From NCBI RefSeq assembly GCF_009362735.1, contig NZ_WHNP01000011.1, positions 124,001-188,000 on the forward strand: DNA of 64,000 bases. The letters are read 5' to 3'. Shown here piece by piece: positions 55,051 through 64,000 of this stretch. Under the pieces are notes generated by a model. That model was not told where the DNA came from. It did no database searches and saw only the letters and a list, made by a program, of their open reading frames with translations. Source of the DNA: Paraburkholderia franconis (lineage in GTDB: Bacteria > Pseudomonadota > Gammaproteobacteria > Burkholderiales > Burkholderiaceae). The stretch's first letter is position 1, and each line of letters opens with the position of its first letter. Both the position numbers and the translations under genes were made by a program.

Positions 55051-55755
55051 GAATGCCCTCGAAGAAAATAGTCCGCGTGGGCGAGATCAGTCACCCGCAG
55101 GGACTCGCCAGGCATCGGCGATTGTTCGCAAATTGAATCAATGCCTTCAAAAATATGGCAGTTGCTGGACAGCTGCTATGGACGCCGCCCTCTCCTGTGG
55201 GGGTTTCGGGACAGACAAGCGGGGTATCGAATCATCACCGTCCTTTCAGAACCGCACGGCATTTGACGCGAAGTAGCAAAGCTGTCCCTATCACTGGGGA
55301 GCAGGGGCCGATCAAGAATACTACGACTTGCGGTTTCGACCTTGCAAAAAGATTGGCCGTGTCACCTGTCGATCTTTACAGCGAGATTACTTTGAAGGTC
55401 GGCGATCGCTGCGTTCGTCGGCATTCACGATTCATCCTGTAATATAGGTCCGGTGAATCCGAAGTCGGAGCTCGCCAGGATCGGTGCGAGCGCCTTCGCA
55501 CGCGCTACAAGGTTCGACTGCGCACGTCGTCTGCCTCATCTCTGTGACGGAGTCGAGGTGTTCAGATGCCTTACCGACGATTTGCAGAATGACCATCTCT
55601 TCGCGGCGTGTGACATCGCTCCCGACATAAAGCGGCATGCAGTGCCGCGCGCAGCAACTCGGCCGCCGTGGAATCCAGTGCGGCACGGCCGGCGGCACTA
55701 ACGACGCGGATCCGCGCGTTCACAGCGCTCAGTGCCCCGAAGCGGGAGGCCACGT
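55051..55755. other. 705-bp gap, no supported gene
   Basis: Short overlapping frames only. Confidence 0.4.
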
Positions 55756-56097
55756 ATGACGCAAGATCGAGACAATATGGACGGTGTGCCTGTTGGCAAT
55801 GGCCAGCACATCAGTCCGGCCGAATTTTTGCTGATGGCAGGCTTTCTTGCATACCGGGCTCCCCTGGCGCCGGCCGATGCCCGAGCGGCGGCCCGACGCG
55901 TTCTGGATGCCGTTCTCGACGTGGCGGCAACTCACGGGTTCGCTCATTCGGACGCTCTCGAATCAATGATGGCGAGCGCCGAAAAGTCTTCGCGCATGTG
56001 GAGGCTCGCGGAGCAGGCCACCGCTGCCGTCGGCGATACGGTCGCTTACCTGCAAGTGATTCGCGGCGCTGGCGTAACGCTGGAGGTGGACCCGTGA
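55756..56097 (+). CDS. hypothetical protein, 113 aa
   Basis: ATG after a good GGAGG site. Soluble, Ala-rich and helical (ISPAEFLLMAGFLAYRAPLA; DARAAARRVLDAVLDVAATH). Its stop overlaps the GTG start of the next frame (GTGA), so it begins an operon. Its position upstream of a contractile-tail sheath gene might make it part of that cluster, but I recognise no domain. Confidence 0.55.
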   Translation: MTQDRDNMDGVPVGNGQHISPAEFLLMAGFLAYRAPLAPADARAAARRVLDAVLDVAATHGFAHSDALESMMASAEKSSRMWRLAEQATAAVGDTVAYLQVIRGAGVTLEVDP

Positions 56098-56200
56098 ACG
56101 CAGTCATCGATGAATGTATTGAGCGGCTCTGTCAGGCTGACGAGCGTAGTCCACATGTGTGGCTCAAGAGTAGTTATCCTTATCGGATGACTTTCTCGAC
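56094..56200 (+). pseudogene. next gene of the operon, cut by IS6 remnant
   Basis: From the GTG at 56094 (overlapping the previous stop) it reads NAVIDECIERLCQADERSPH and WLKSSYPYRM, then runs into the IS6 remnant at about 56160-56200. The rest of the gene is gone. Confidence 0.5.
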
Positions 56201-56203
56201 TGC

Positions 56204-56690
56204 GGCGGAGGCCGTCCAGCCATGCGATGTGGCGAAGCGTTCCTTGAGTATGGGCGCGATGACATGCCGCGTTCGTCTGGTGTCTGGGCAACGCGAAGTG
56301 CTGCCGGATCGCGCCGGAGCATGAGAGAAACGCCTGCGTGCGACGCGCATCGCGAAAGCCGCACATCTGGCGTTTGCATCCTCGGATCGGCTGGTGGGCT
56401 TCTCGGCGCGGTTATTCACACGCGCAGCCGCTTTAACGAAAGCGTGCTTTACATGGGCGAGCTCGGGAATATCAGCCTTCGCCGCCGCATAACTGCGCAG
56501 CCGGTCGGTAACGATCCTGCGCGGTACCGGGTTTGAACGCAGCACCCGCCGGAAGAAGCGCTTTGCCGCGGCCTTGTCGCGCCGCTTTTGCACCAGCACG
56601 TCGGGTCCGGCACCATCCTCGTCGACCGCTCGCCACAGCAGATATGGCTGCGCAGCGATACGAACACGACAGACCTCAGAATCTTAGACT
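56204..56690 (-). pseudogene. IS6-family transposase remnant, N-terminus missing and frameshifted
   Basis: The minus strand, over several frames, reads EMFVSLR, VLVQKRRDKAAAKRFFRRVL, RIVTDRLRSYAAAKADIPEL, HAFVKAAARVNNRAEKP and TQAFLSCSGAIRQHFALPRH, matching the transposase at 28020. Confidence 0.8.
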
Positions 56691-56729
56691 TCTATCCTGC
56701 GGTTGTTTTATCGAACTTGAGAGGTTAGC

Positions 56730-57582
56730 CATGCCGACCTACCCGGGAATCTACATACAGGAACTTCACGCCAGTGCTCACACCAACATGGCGGCGCCGA
56801 CGTCCATTACTGTGTTCATCGGCTACACCCATCCGTTCAAGACACCCCCCAACAACTTCGGCATTCCGGTGCCAGTCTTCAGCTTCAGTGACTACGAGGA
56901 CCAGTTCGGCGGATTCTTTCAGAGTAGCGTGGTCGATTGCAACGTTGCTCGGGCCGTCAACGACTTCTTTCTGAATGGCGGGGCGCACGCGTATGTCGTC
57001 AGCACCAATTCGGGGATGCAGTATTCAACCAGCAACGGCAGCAATCACACCGAAGGCTGCACGCTGGGAAACGTCGAAGCGGCCTTTAACAATATCGGGC
57101 CCGGCATCAAGTTCATTGCGCTGGAACCCACGGATATTCCGCCTGCGGGCACATCGCCCGGAACTGAAATGACAGTCGAGGTCAGCAACGTTCAGGGCAA
57201 TACCGCCGATATAACGATCAAGTACGCGAACCGCAGCGAGACATTCCGGAAGCTGATGGTCGATGCGGGCGATCCAGATGTGCTGAACAAGAGCATCAAC
57301 GGTATTTCGACATTGATCACCGTCGCCCCTGCCGGAGCGAACTATCCAGGGCGGTTCACGGCAGGGACCGCGACGCTGAAGACCACTGTGCCGGCCAACG
57401 CAGTCGGGGCTTTTAACGTCTCCAATTTCCGGCCGCTCTTCGCCGCCGAGGGGGCGCTCGACAAGCTACAGATCTTCAATCTGATGGCGATGCCCGGCAT
57501 CGTGAACAACAGCGTGCTGAGCGACGCAATCGCATTCTGCAAGCGAAGGATGCCTTATTTCAGGCTCGGTCAGATCTGCTAG
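56730..57582 (+). pseudogene. contractile-tail sheath protein, C-terminal truncation
   Basis: Starts MPTYPGIYIQELHASAHTNM (binding site GAGAGG), the signature start of sheath proteins from contractile injection systems and phage-like tails. It continues with ITVFIGYTHPFKTPPNN, VARAVNDFFLNGGAHAYVV and LMAMPGIVNNSVLSDAIAFC. Sheaths need a C-terminal half of similar size; here the frame ends at 284 residues, with an unrelated last 13 residues, so it should not assemble. No tube, baseplate or ATPase gene follows. It is a relic of an eCIS/PVC-like or tailocin cluster. Confidence 0.85.
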
Positions 57583-58231
57583 CCGCTTTGACGGTTGCCA
57601 TGCTAGCGTGCGCCTAGATCGGCGCACACGCAAAAGATGCTCGTGCCGACAGCTTTCGCTACCTTCATCATCGGTGGCATGGCGTACATCGCGTATACAA
57701 GATTGCGCTGCTAGGACCTATTCGAAAAGCGCCATGCAATCTACCAGTCGTGGTAAGACGGTCAGAGCGCACCACATGATTCGCTTGCCCGCCGTGGGAA
57801 GCAACCATCTTTGACCTCGTTATCGGCCACCGCATGTCGAATACATCTGCAGTCCTGAAGCTATTTCTTTCGAGAGCAGAAGAGCTCACGGCGCAGTTCA
57901 CTACACGATCCTCGTGAGGAAAAGCACGACGTCGACCCTCGTGCCTGGCGAACGCGTCTCCTGCCCTCGCCCGGACGCCGGACGTTGTCCGATTGTCGTT
58001 CGTTAGCGGACATAGCAGCGCTCGTACCGATCGACTCTTGTGGGTCGACTGCCGCCGACCGCATCGGCCAGCAGCCGGCCATTCGAGCGCCATTCGTGGT
58101 CGCCGCGTTGCGGCGAGTCACGAAAGCGCCTCGTTTTCGGCACTATTTATCGACTGGCGTCTCCACCGGTTTTGCCGCAATAAGGCGTTGCGCTATGATG
58201 AGCGGGAAAAAGACGAACGAATGAAAGCTTG
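57583..58231. other. 649-bp gap between the sheath relic and an IS6 element
   Basis: No supported gene. It presumably includes the left end of the IS6 element, whose inverted repeat I could not define. Confidence 0.4.
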
Positions 58232-58873
58232 ATGAAAACGCTGAATCCGGCCGTGGCAAAGGTGCTCAAGCGTCTGCACTACCCGCTCGACGTGATCCTG
58301 ATGTGCGTGCGGTGGTACGTGGCGTATCCGCTGAGCCTGCGCCATCTTGAACAGATGATGGCCGAGCGCGGGATTGCGGTCGATCATTCGACCGTGCACC
58401 GCTGGGCCGTGAAGCTGTTGCCTGTACTGGAGAAATCGTTTCGCCGTCGGAAGCGCCCGGTCGGCAAGAGCTGGCGCATGGATGAAACGTACATGAAGGT
58501 CAAGGGGCAGTGGAAATATTTATACCGCGCCGTGGACAAGGCTGGCAACACGGTCGATTTCCTGCTGCGTTCCCATCGTGACAAGGCCGCAGCCCGTCGG
58601 TATTTCGAGAAATCGATTGATCAGAACGAGGAACCCAACACCGTGACAATCGACAGGAGCGGCGCCAATCTCGCCGCGCTCGAAGCGATCAATGCCGATC
58701 GTGAAGCGCCCATCAATATCCGCCAGTCCAAATATCTCAATAACATGGTCGAGCAGGACCATCGGGCAATCAAGCGACGCACGCTGGGGTTCAAGACTTT
58801 TCGCTGTGCCCGGATCCTTCTGGCCGGCATTGAAGTTATGCACATGATTGCGAAGGGGCAGATAGTGTGCTAG
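58232..58873 (+). CDS. IS6-family transposase, apparently intact
   Basis: 213 residues, slightly shorter than usual at the C-terminus. DDE residues: Asp in SWRMDETYMKVKGQWKYLYR, Asp in NTVTIDRSGANLAALE, Glu in NMVEQDHRAIKRRTLGFKTF. The N-terminal HTH is VDHSTVHRWAVKLLPVL. Same subgroup as the fragments at 41070-41745. It could supply transposase to the defective IS6 copies. Confidence 0.92.
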   Translation: MKTLNPAVAKVLKRLHYPLDVILMCVRWYVAYPLSLRHLEQMMAERGIAVDHSTVHRWAVKLLPVLEKSFRRRKRPVGKSWRMDETYMKVKGQWKYLYRAVDKAGNTVDFLLRSHRDKAAARRYFEKSIDQNEEPNTVTIDRSGANLAALEAINADREAPINIRQSKYLNNMVEQDHRAIKRRTLGFKTFRCARILLAGIEVMHMIAKGQIVC

Positions 58874-59110
58874 CGGAACCCATCCGTCAGCCGCTGCGCA
58901 ATTCTACGACCTCGCAATATAAGCAGTACTTTGTATAACAATCTCGCTCGCCCCTCGATCCTTACCGCGTCAAAGCCCCCGGCGTCGGGCGTGCCCCGAT
59001 AACGTCTTGGCACATGGCAAAAAGACAATCGGGAAGGCTTCGAAGGGACGCTGAAGTCGCGTACGAGCGCAGTAGCCGTAGTCTAACCGTTGTCTCGATA
59101 TGGAATCGTC

Positions 59111-59410
59111 ATGGGAACGAGATACGAACAGGACGTAGTTGCGTGGGCCAACGAGCAAGCCGCACTTCTGCGCGCGGGCAAGCTGTCCGCCGTCGACGTT
59201 CAGCACATTGCTGAGGAGATTGAAGACGTGGGCAAGAGCGAACAGCGCGAGTTGGCAAGCCGTATGTCGGTCTTGTTGGCTCATCTGCTGAAGTGGCAGT
59301 TCCAGCCGTCGCGTCGTAGCAAAAGCTGGCAATTCACCATCCGCACCCAGCGGAAGGAAGTCGCTTACGTGCTGGATGAAGCTCCAAGCCTTCGCGGATG
59401 TTCGAAGTGA
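59111..59410 (+). CDS. DUF29-family protein, shortened
   Basis: 99 residues. MGTRYEQDVVAWANEQAALL, VDVQHIAEEIEDVGKSEQRE and LLAHLLKWQFQPSRRSKSW are typical DUF29. Relatives continue for about 50 more residues after the SLRGC motif; here a stop follows GCSK, so the last helices are lost. Function of the family unknown. Confidence 0.8.
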   Translation: MGTRYEQDVVAWANEQAALLRAGKLSAVDVQHIAEEIEDVGKSEQRELASRMSVLLAHLLKWQFQPSRRSKSWQFTIRTQRKEVAYVLDEAPSLRGCSK

Positions 59411-59679
59411 CGCTCAGGTTGCCGATCATGGACACGACCATGACGGTCCTCGGCGACGCGGACCCAGTGTTCGGGGGGAATGAGGCGGTAGCGCGACGAT
59501 GAGCCGATACCGCGACAGGCGGACGTAGCGCACAGCAGATCTATCGATCTATCCGGGGGCGAACGTCGATTGAGGAGCTGACAACGGCCGTTGGGGCGGG
59601 GCGGCTCGAGCTGCAGCCAAGGGTCGCGTGCAGCCGATCGCCGTCAGGCAGAGGTCACCCAAGCGCGGTCTGCCGGCAT
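59411..59679. other. gap, no supported gene
   Basis: It may hold the lost 3' end of the DUF29 gene, but the frame could not be followed. Confidence 0.35.
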
Positions 59680-59991
59680 TTATGCTCCGAAGTAGTCGAG
59701 TTGGGACGTCACGCGCTGAAGATCTGCGACCGAGAGCGTTATGCGCTCGCCTGTTGCAGGTGTCGCTCCATATTGATGCACGGCCCGTAGAATTCGGCGT
59801 TCGTTCAACTCGAACGCGAGTCGCACCTGCTGTACAGTCTCATTGCGAGCGCCAAGCTCTTCGCAAACGACTTCAAATGGCAGCGCGAAGGCGACGTATC
59901 CCCAGCCGAACCCATAGGCGGAAAACAACACCGCGTCGGCGCAAAGAATGGGGGCGGTAATGACAGTACGTTGCTGATCCATCGCATTCAT
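59680..59991 (-). CDS. DUF1488-like small protein
   Basis: 103 residues from the ATG at 59991 (MNAMDQQRTVITAPILCADA). The domain shows GWGYVAFALPFEVVCEELGA and RLAFELNERRILRAVHQYGA, resembling DUF1488, a short family of unknown function. A longer frame from 60060 has a weaker start. Monocistronic. Confidence 0.6.
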   Translation of the reverse strand: MNAMDQQRTVITAPILCADAVLFSAYGFGWGYVAFALPFEVVCEELGARNETVQQVRLAFELNERRILRAVHQYGATPATGERITLSVADLQRVTSQLDYFGA

Positions 59992-60346
59992 CTTCGTCAA
60001 CGATAGGGTGAAACTAAAGTGTTGCAAACCGACCTTACAAAATCCGGGTTCTATCGACACGACGTTACCATTCCGTCGAGAATTGTCTTGCAGCGGAAGT
60101 GTGATTTTGGGGATCGGGACTGACTCGAACGGGTCGTGTCATGCGGATCTCCAACAGGCAGGACCCGGCCAGTTAGAGTCGTTCGCAGACAACTTGCAAC
60201 TGGCCGCTTCCAATCTGACACGAGCCGATCAGTCGCCAAACTTGCGACGTTTCGCCTATTCCTTTTGTGGGCCGATCATGCTGATCGCGCATCGTTTTCG
60301 GTACAGAAAGACGCGCGACAGCATGCTTTGACGATTTCCGAGGTCC
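59992..60346. other. 355-bp gap, no supported gene
   Basis: Short frames only; no clear terminator for the hpn genes was seen. Confidence 0.35.
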
Positions 60347-61576
60347 TTATTCCGTAGCCGGCATTACCGGGCCCCGCAGCCAGGCAACAGCAAAGAAGGC
60401 CGCAGCACCGAGCATCAGCGGGAAATAGAGCGTCGCGAAGCGCCAAAGGACCAGAGCCGTCGCCATAGCATCTTGCGGAACCCAGTTTGCAAATGCTGCC
60501 GCAAGCGCCAGGTCGCCGGCGGCCCCGCCGGCCGGTATCCCTGTCCAAAGCGCCGCATGCAGAGCCACAGCCTGCACCGCCAAAACGAATCCGAGTGGCA
60601 ACCGGTAGCCGAGTTCGAGCAGCACGAACCACAGGACGCCATAGCGAGGCAGCCATTGCAGCGTAGTGAACACCAGCAAACCCGCAAACCGATGGCGAGG
60701 CCCCGTCATGAGCAGCCCCGCTTGCTGGCGCACACTCTGGCGGAACTTGTCCCACCGGGCTCGCTGTGTCCCGAGCCATTGAATGCGGCCGCATGAGGCA
60801 TCCAGCGCGCTCGCGACTTGCCGGCGGCACGCCCATAGCGTGACTATAAGGATCCCGACACCTGCCAGCATCCCGACCACCAGAGATACGTTTGCTCTCG
60901 GGACGACCTGAGCTAGCGGACCGACAGCGAACGCAATCGCGATCGGCACCGCCACCGTCAAGAAAGCCAGGTCGAGAGCCTGGTCGGCACCGACGACCGT
61001 CGTGGCAGTCGCCCACGAGGCTCCAGTGCGCTGCAGCAACCCGATATTGACGCCATATCCTGCTGCACCCAGAGGCGAGACGAGAAAGGCAGAGTCGGTC
61101 ACCAAGGCGATTCCATACGTGCGCATGAAAGGAAGACGCAAGCCCAAGGCCCTTTGCATGAGGTGCTGCTTGCCAGCCTTACCCAGCGCGCTCGCAGCGG
61201 CGCTTGCCGCCAACGCCAGGAACATGTGCACCGGGACGGTCCGCAGCCCGGCAAGCGACTGGTGGGAACCCAGCATGAAAGGCGTGCCCACGGCCAGTCC
61301 GACGCCAAGCGCAGCCAGCATCGTCGCGGTGTTGCGTTTGCCAGGCCTGCTCAAAAGAGCCGTCCCAGAACTGGCCGGGGCGCAACGGGGCTTGGTGTTT
61401 GCATGCTCTGCGCTGACGTAGGCGGAAGAATATGCATGCGGATATGGGGATCGTTCCAGCAGCGTCGTTACCTGTGTGAGTGCGATGCGAGGCAATGCGA
61501 CGCTGCATAGCACGCGCCGGCGGTCGCGATCGTACCAGCTTTCTCGGCGTGATGATGTCGTCGTAGTGAGCGACAT
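60347..61576 (-). CDS. lysylphosphatidylglycerol-synthase-like membrane protein (HpnL superfamily)
   Basis: About 409 residues. A cytoplasmic N-terminus of about 90 polar residues (its exact start is uncertain; 61606 is also in frame) precedes roughly eight membrane segments (TMLAALGVGLAVGTPFMLGS; YGIALVTDSAFLVSPLGAAG; VVGMLAGVGILIVTLWAC; ALHAALWTGIPAGGAAGDLA). The fold matches UPF0104/LPG-synthase transmembrane domains but is distant from the copy at 49692. Same strand as hpnI and hpnJ with a 217-bp gap after hpnI. Likely a lipid flippase-type partner. Confidence 0.7.
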   Translation of the reverse strand: MSLTTTTSSRRESWYDRDRRRVLCSVALPRIALTQVTTLLERSPYPHAYSSAYVSAEHANTKPRCAPASSGTALLSRPGKRNTATMLAALGVGLAVGTPFMLGSHQSLAGLRTVPVHMFLALAASAAASALGKAGKQHLMQRALGLRLPFMRTYGIALVTDSAFLVSPLGAAGYGVNIGLLQRTGASWATATTVVGADQALDLAFLTVAVPIAIAFAVGPLAQVVPRANVSLVVGMLAGVGILIVTLWACRRQVASALDASCGRIQWLGTQRARWDKFRQSVRQQAGLLMTGPRHRFAGLLVFTTLQWLPRYGVLWFVLLELGYRLPLGFVLAVQAVALHAALWTGIPAGGAAGDLALAAAFANWVPQDAMATALVLWRFATLYFPLMLGAAAFFAVAWLRGPVMPATE

Positions 61577-61793
61577 CCGATAACCGGTCCTACGTGTCAG
61601 CGACAAGCCGATGCGTTCGGCGCATTTCTTATCCGATCGCAGTCAGATTGCACCGCAACCGTCTGGATTGGCCGATGACACTTGGACCAACGGCGGCGTT
61701 AGCGAGCGTCAGGTTTGACGTAGAACACGGGATTGGCCACGCTCGTGACGCGGACATTCGAACGACCGATAGCACCCGGCGGACCCATCCGAT

Positions 61794-63041
61794 CTAACCG
61801 GGCTCCGATACGCGTTCGGTTGAACGCAGCATGCCGTTCCGGTCCACTTGAAAAGTGAAGCCACGCCAGGCAACCCGGGTGGAACTGTAGCTCGCGAGGA
61901 ATATGAGGAACAACGCAATATCCCATACCGGCAGCAGCCAAGGGCCGCGATCGGCGTGGCACAACGCCCGGTCCGCGCGAACCTTCAGCCAGAGGCGTGC
62001 CAGCAGGGCGATCGCGGCAAGCAACCACGACCAGCTCGCGGCACCCGACAGTACGATGGCCAGCGTGGCGAACGCGAACGGATGCATCAGCGCAGAGCCT
62101 AGATGGCCTGCCGGATCGATGGAGCGGATCGTGCGGCTCCAGCGCAATTCGTGCGAGATCAGGCTCGTCACATTCGTTTCAACACAGGCATGGGAGATGA
62201 AGAACGGTGGAATCACAACGCGCTCGCCGGCAATGCGCACCGCCTGGCCGATCGCATGGTCCTCGGCCAGGTGATGGGCAAACTGTTCGAAACCGCCGAT
62301 CTTGTCCACGGTCGCGCGGCGCATTGCGATGGTCGGTCCCATACATGGTTTAGCCAGACCCAGTGTCAGGCCGGTCACCACGCCGGGAACAAACTGATAG
62401 TTGATCGCATTGACAGCCAGGCGCGGCCAGAACCCCGGAGCGGAGTTTCCGCGATAGATACAGGTCACGAGGCCCACCCCCGGCTTCTGCAATTCGCCTA
62501 CGATGCTGCGCAAATAATCGGGGCTCACACTGACATCGCTGTCCGCGAAGATCATCACATCATGGGCCGCCTGCGGCATCATGTTCACGATGTTGCTGAT
62601 CTTCCTGTTCGGCCCGTACAGCTGGCCATCCGCTACCACCGTGATATGCGCTTCAGGGTAGAGCGCGCGTAGCTCCTCGACCGTCTCCAACGCAGGGTCA
62701 GCCGCATCATGTACACCGAACAGATATTGCACGTCACCCGGGTAATCCTGTCGACAGAAGCTCGACAGGTTACTAAGCAGGTTCCACTCGTTACCGTGCA
62801 GCGGCTTGACGACCGTTACCGGCGGATAGCTGGAGGCAACTGAAGTTGGGCGCACAAAAAAACGCGAAATCAATACGCTTGCCAGCAACGTATAACTGAT
62901 GCCGCCTACGGCCGCCGAAACTGAGATACCTAGCAGCGCGAGGAGCAGCAGATGGGCCGCACGCATCGGACCTTCGAATGCGACCAGTCCGGTCATGAGC
63001 AGCAGACCGGGCGGGAGAATGATCCACACAAGGCGCTTCAC
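61794..63041 (-). CDS. hpnI: hopanoid glycosyltransferase HpnI
   Basis: 415 residues. N-terminal membrane helices (VWIILPPGLLLMTGLVAFEG; LLLLALLGISVSAAVGGISY) precede a GT2-type ceramide-glucosyltransferase-like catalytic domain: PPVTVVKPLHGNEWNLLSNL, then DVMIFADSDVSVSPDYLRSI (the Asp-x-Asp motif), MGPTIAMRRATVDKIGGF and the HxxxRWxRT-like ISHELRWSRTIRSIDP. C-terminal helices end SSTRVAWRGFTFQVDRNGML. In Burkholderia this enzyme adds N-acetylglucosamine to bacteriohopanetetrol; HpnK and HpnJ complete the cyclitol ether. It is 43 bases downstream of hpnJ copy 2, clearly one operon. Confidence 0.95.
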   Translation of the reverse strand: MKRLVWIILPPGLLLMTGLVAFEGPMRAAHLLLLALLGISVSAAVGGISYTLLASVLISRFFVRPTSVASSYPPVTVVKPLHGNEWNLLSNLSSFCRQDYPGDVQYLFGVHDAADPALETVEELRALYPEAHITVVADGQLYGPNRKISNIVNMMPQAAHDVMIFADSDVSVSPDYLRSIVGELQKPGVGLVTCIYRGNSAPGFWPRLAVNAINYQFVPGVVTGLTLGLAKPCMGPTIAMRRATVDKIGGFEQFAHHLAEDHAIGQAVRIAGERVVIPPFFISHACVETNVTSLISHELRWSRTIRSIDPAGHLGSALMHPFAFATLAIVLSGAASWSWLLAAIALLARLWLKVRADRALCHADRGPWLLPVWDIALFLIFLASYSSTRVAWRGFTFQVDRNGMLRSTERVSEPG

Positions 63042-63084
63042 GTCGGCGCCTTACGCGGGTTGCCTGAGGGGGAGCGCGCGGCGA

Positions 63085-64000
63085 TCACGCCTGGTGGGCA
63101 CGCAGGAAATGGAAGAACTCGACGCCTTCACGCAAGCGCCGTTTCATCATGTGCCAGCTCGTCAACATCTCGCGCAGGATTTCCCAGATTTTCGAGGGGC
63201 GGAAATAGAAACGCTTATAGAAGTTTTCGAGCTGATGGTAAATCTCGTCGCGCGACAGATGCGGATAGCCGATCGCCGCCAGTTGCACGCCTTCCTTGCT
63301 CACCAGGTTGATCACCTTGTTCTCTTCGAGCCAGCCGTTCTCGACGGCCTGCTTGTAGAGCGTCGTGCCCGGATACGGCGCGGCGAGCGACACCTGGATC
63401 GTGTGCGGATTGATCTCTTTGGCATACTCAATGGTCTTCCGGATCGTGTCCTGCGTCTCGCCCGGCAGGCCGAGAATGAAGGTACCGTGAATCTTGATGC
63501 CGAGCTTGCGGCAATCGTCGCTGAAGCGGCGCGCGATGTCGGTGCGCAGACCCTTCTTGATGTTCAGCAGAATCTGGTCGTCGCCCGATTCGTAGCCGAC
63601 CAGCAGCAGGCGCAGGCCGTTTTCCTTCATGATCTTCAGCGTTGAGTACGGCACGTTCGCCTTCGCATTGCACGACCACGTCACGCCGAGTTTGCCAAGG
63701 CCGCGGGCGATTTCCTCGACGCGCGGCTTGAAGTCGGTGAAGGTGTCGTCGTCGAACATGATCTCCTTGACCTCAGGCATGTTGTCGCGAATCCACTTCA
63801 CTTCTTCCAGCACGCTCTCCACCGAACGCGTGCGGTAGCGATGTCCGCCCACGGTTTGCGGCCACAGGCAGAAGGTGCATTTCGAGCGGCAGCCGCGGCC
63901 CGTGTAAATCGACACGTACGGGTGCTTCAGATAACCGATGAAGTAGTTGTCGATCTTCAGGTCACGCTTGTAGACCGGCGCGACGAACGGCAACTCGTCC
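63085..64000 (-). CDS. hpnJ: hopanoid-modifying radical SAM protein HpnJ, copy 2 (partial at window edge)
   Basis: C-terminal 305 codons; the frame continues beyond 64000. It has the [4Fe-4S] motif GRGCRSKCTFCLWPQTVGGH and segments nearly identical to copy 1 (DDDTFTDFKPRVEEIARGLG; VGYESGDDQILLNIKKGLRT; GTFILGLPGETQDT), ending FFHFLRAHQA. The N-terminal domain lies outside the window. It is the first visible gene of the operon hpnJ-hpnI. Confidence 0.95.
   Translation of the reverse strand, partial: DELPFVAPVYKRDLKIDNYFIGYLKHPYVSIYTGRGCRSKCTFCLWPQTVGGHRYRTRSVESVLEEVKWIRDNMPEVKEIMFDDDTFTDFKPRVEEIARGLGKLGVTWSCNAKANVPYSTLKIMKENGLRLLLVGYESGDDQILLNIKKGLRTDIARRFSDDCRKLGIKIHGTFILGLPGETQDTIRKTIEYAKEINPHTIQVSLAAPYPGTTLYKQAVENGWLEENKVINLVSKEGVQLAAIGYPHLSRDEIYHQLENFYKRFYFRPSKIWEILREMLTSWHMMKRRLREGVEFFHFLRAHQA

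Noticed and set aside
1..64000. tRNA, rRNA or CRISPR loci
   Set aside because: No cloverleaf, rRNA segment or regularly spaced repeat was recognised by eye; a covariance-model search would be needed to exclude small RNAs.

Overview
The window is GC-rich and comes from a Burkholderiaceae-type betaproteobacterium, most likely Paraburkholderia, Burkholderia or Caballeronia. The evidence is hopanoid-modification genes of the hpnI/hpnJ type, a class I PHA synthase with an intracellular PHA depolymerase, and small families (DUF2092, DUF1488, DUF29) common in that group. There is no core housekeeping block. It reads as an accessory region that has been repeatedly hit by transposons and is decaying: I count at least four intact transposase genes, two complete Tn3-family elements and about ten IS or transposon remnants.

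Layout. 1-8350: a stress/low-oxygen style cluster (CBS-BON protein, cytochrome c, UspA, SnoaL-like protein, small lipoprotein, two-gene membrane operon) broken up by an IS256 element with 9-bp target repeats, an IS5 remnant and an IS1182 remnant. 8704-18515: a Tn3-family transposon of about 9.8 kb with recognisable imperfect 38-bp ends. It carries tnpA, tnpC, a tyrosine recombinase (tnpS type), a KfrA-like coiled-coil protein (tnpT type), a fused primase-helicase of the TOTE conflict-system type and an unknown 401-aa protein. 18516-21850: a second cassette with a broken KfrA-like gene, 70-aa and 305-aa unknown proteins, a broken ribbon-helix-helix antitoxin, a SET-domain methyltransferase and a fragment of another Tn3 transposase. 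21851-23934: no clear genes.

23935-27535: PHA depolymerase, a 55-aa gene directly abutting it, PHA synthase and a phasin remnant. 27825-28809: a MarR remnant cut by an IS6 element whose transposase has a stop codon. 28928-35700: assorted genes (unknown 287-aa protein, M28 peptidase, a deleted spermidine-synthase-like membrane protein, PCMT, secreted small proteins). 35960-39275: a compact Tn3-family transposon with perfect 37-bp ends carrying only tnpA. 39862-43784: periplasmic proteins, a mosaic of IS6/IS3 fragments, and a two-gene operon (DUF2092 plus a Gln-rich repeat protein).

44630-46201: a GGDEF gene cut by an IS5 element whose TTAG target repeat restores the reading frame. 46350-48784: potassium channel, LysR regulator, secreted protein. 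49335-55050 and 60347-64000 carry two partly redundant sets of hopanoid genes: hpnJ, a truncated hpnI and an hpnL-type gene in the first; hpnJ, intact hpnI and another hpnL-superfamily gene in the second. Between them are a ferritin-like diiron protein, a truncated contractile-tail sheath gene, IS6 elements, and DUF29 and DUF1488 genes.

How they work together: the hpn genes modify bacteriohopanepolyol head groups and move membrane lipids. The PHA genes store and mobilise carbon. The first 8 kb and the PHA block resemble the oxygen-limitation regulon of Burkholderia, and two FNR-like half-palindromes support this weakly. The best candidate for a little-described system is the transposon-borne TOTE-type primase-helicase with its neighbours.
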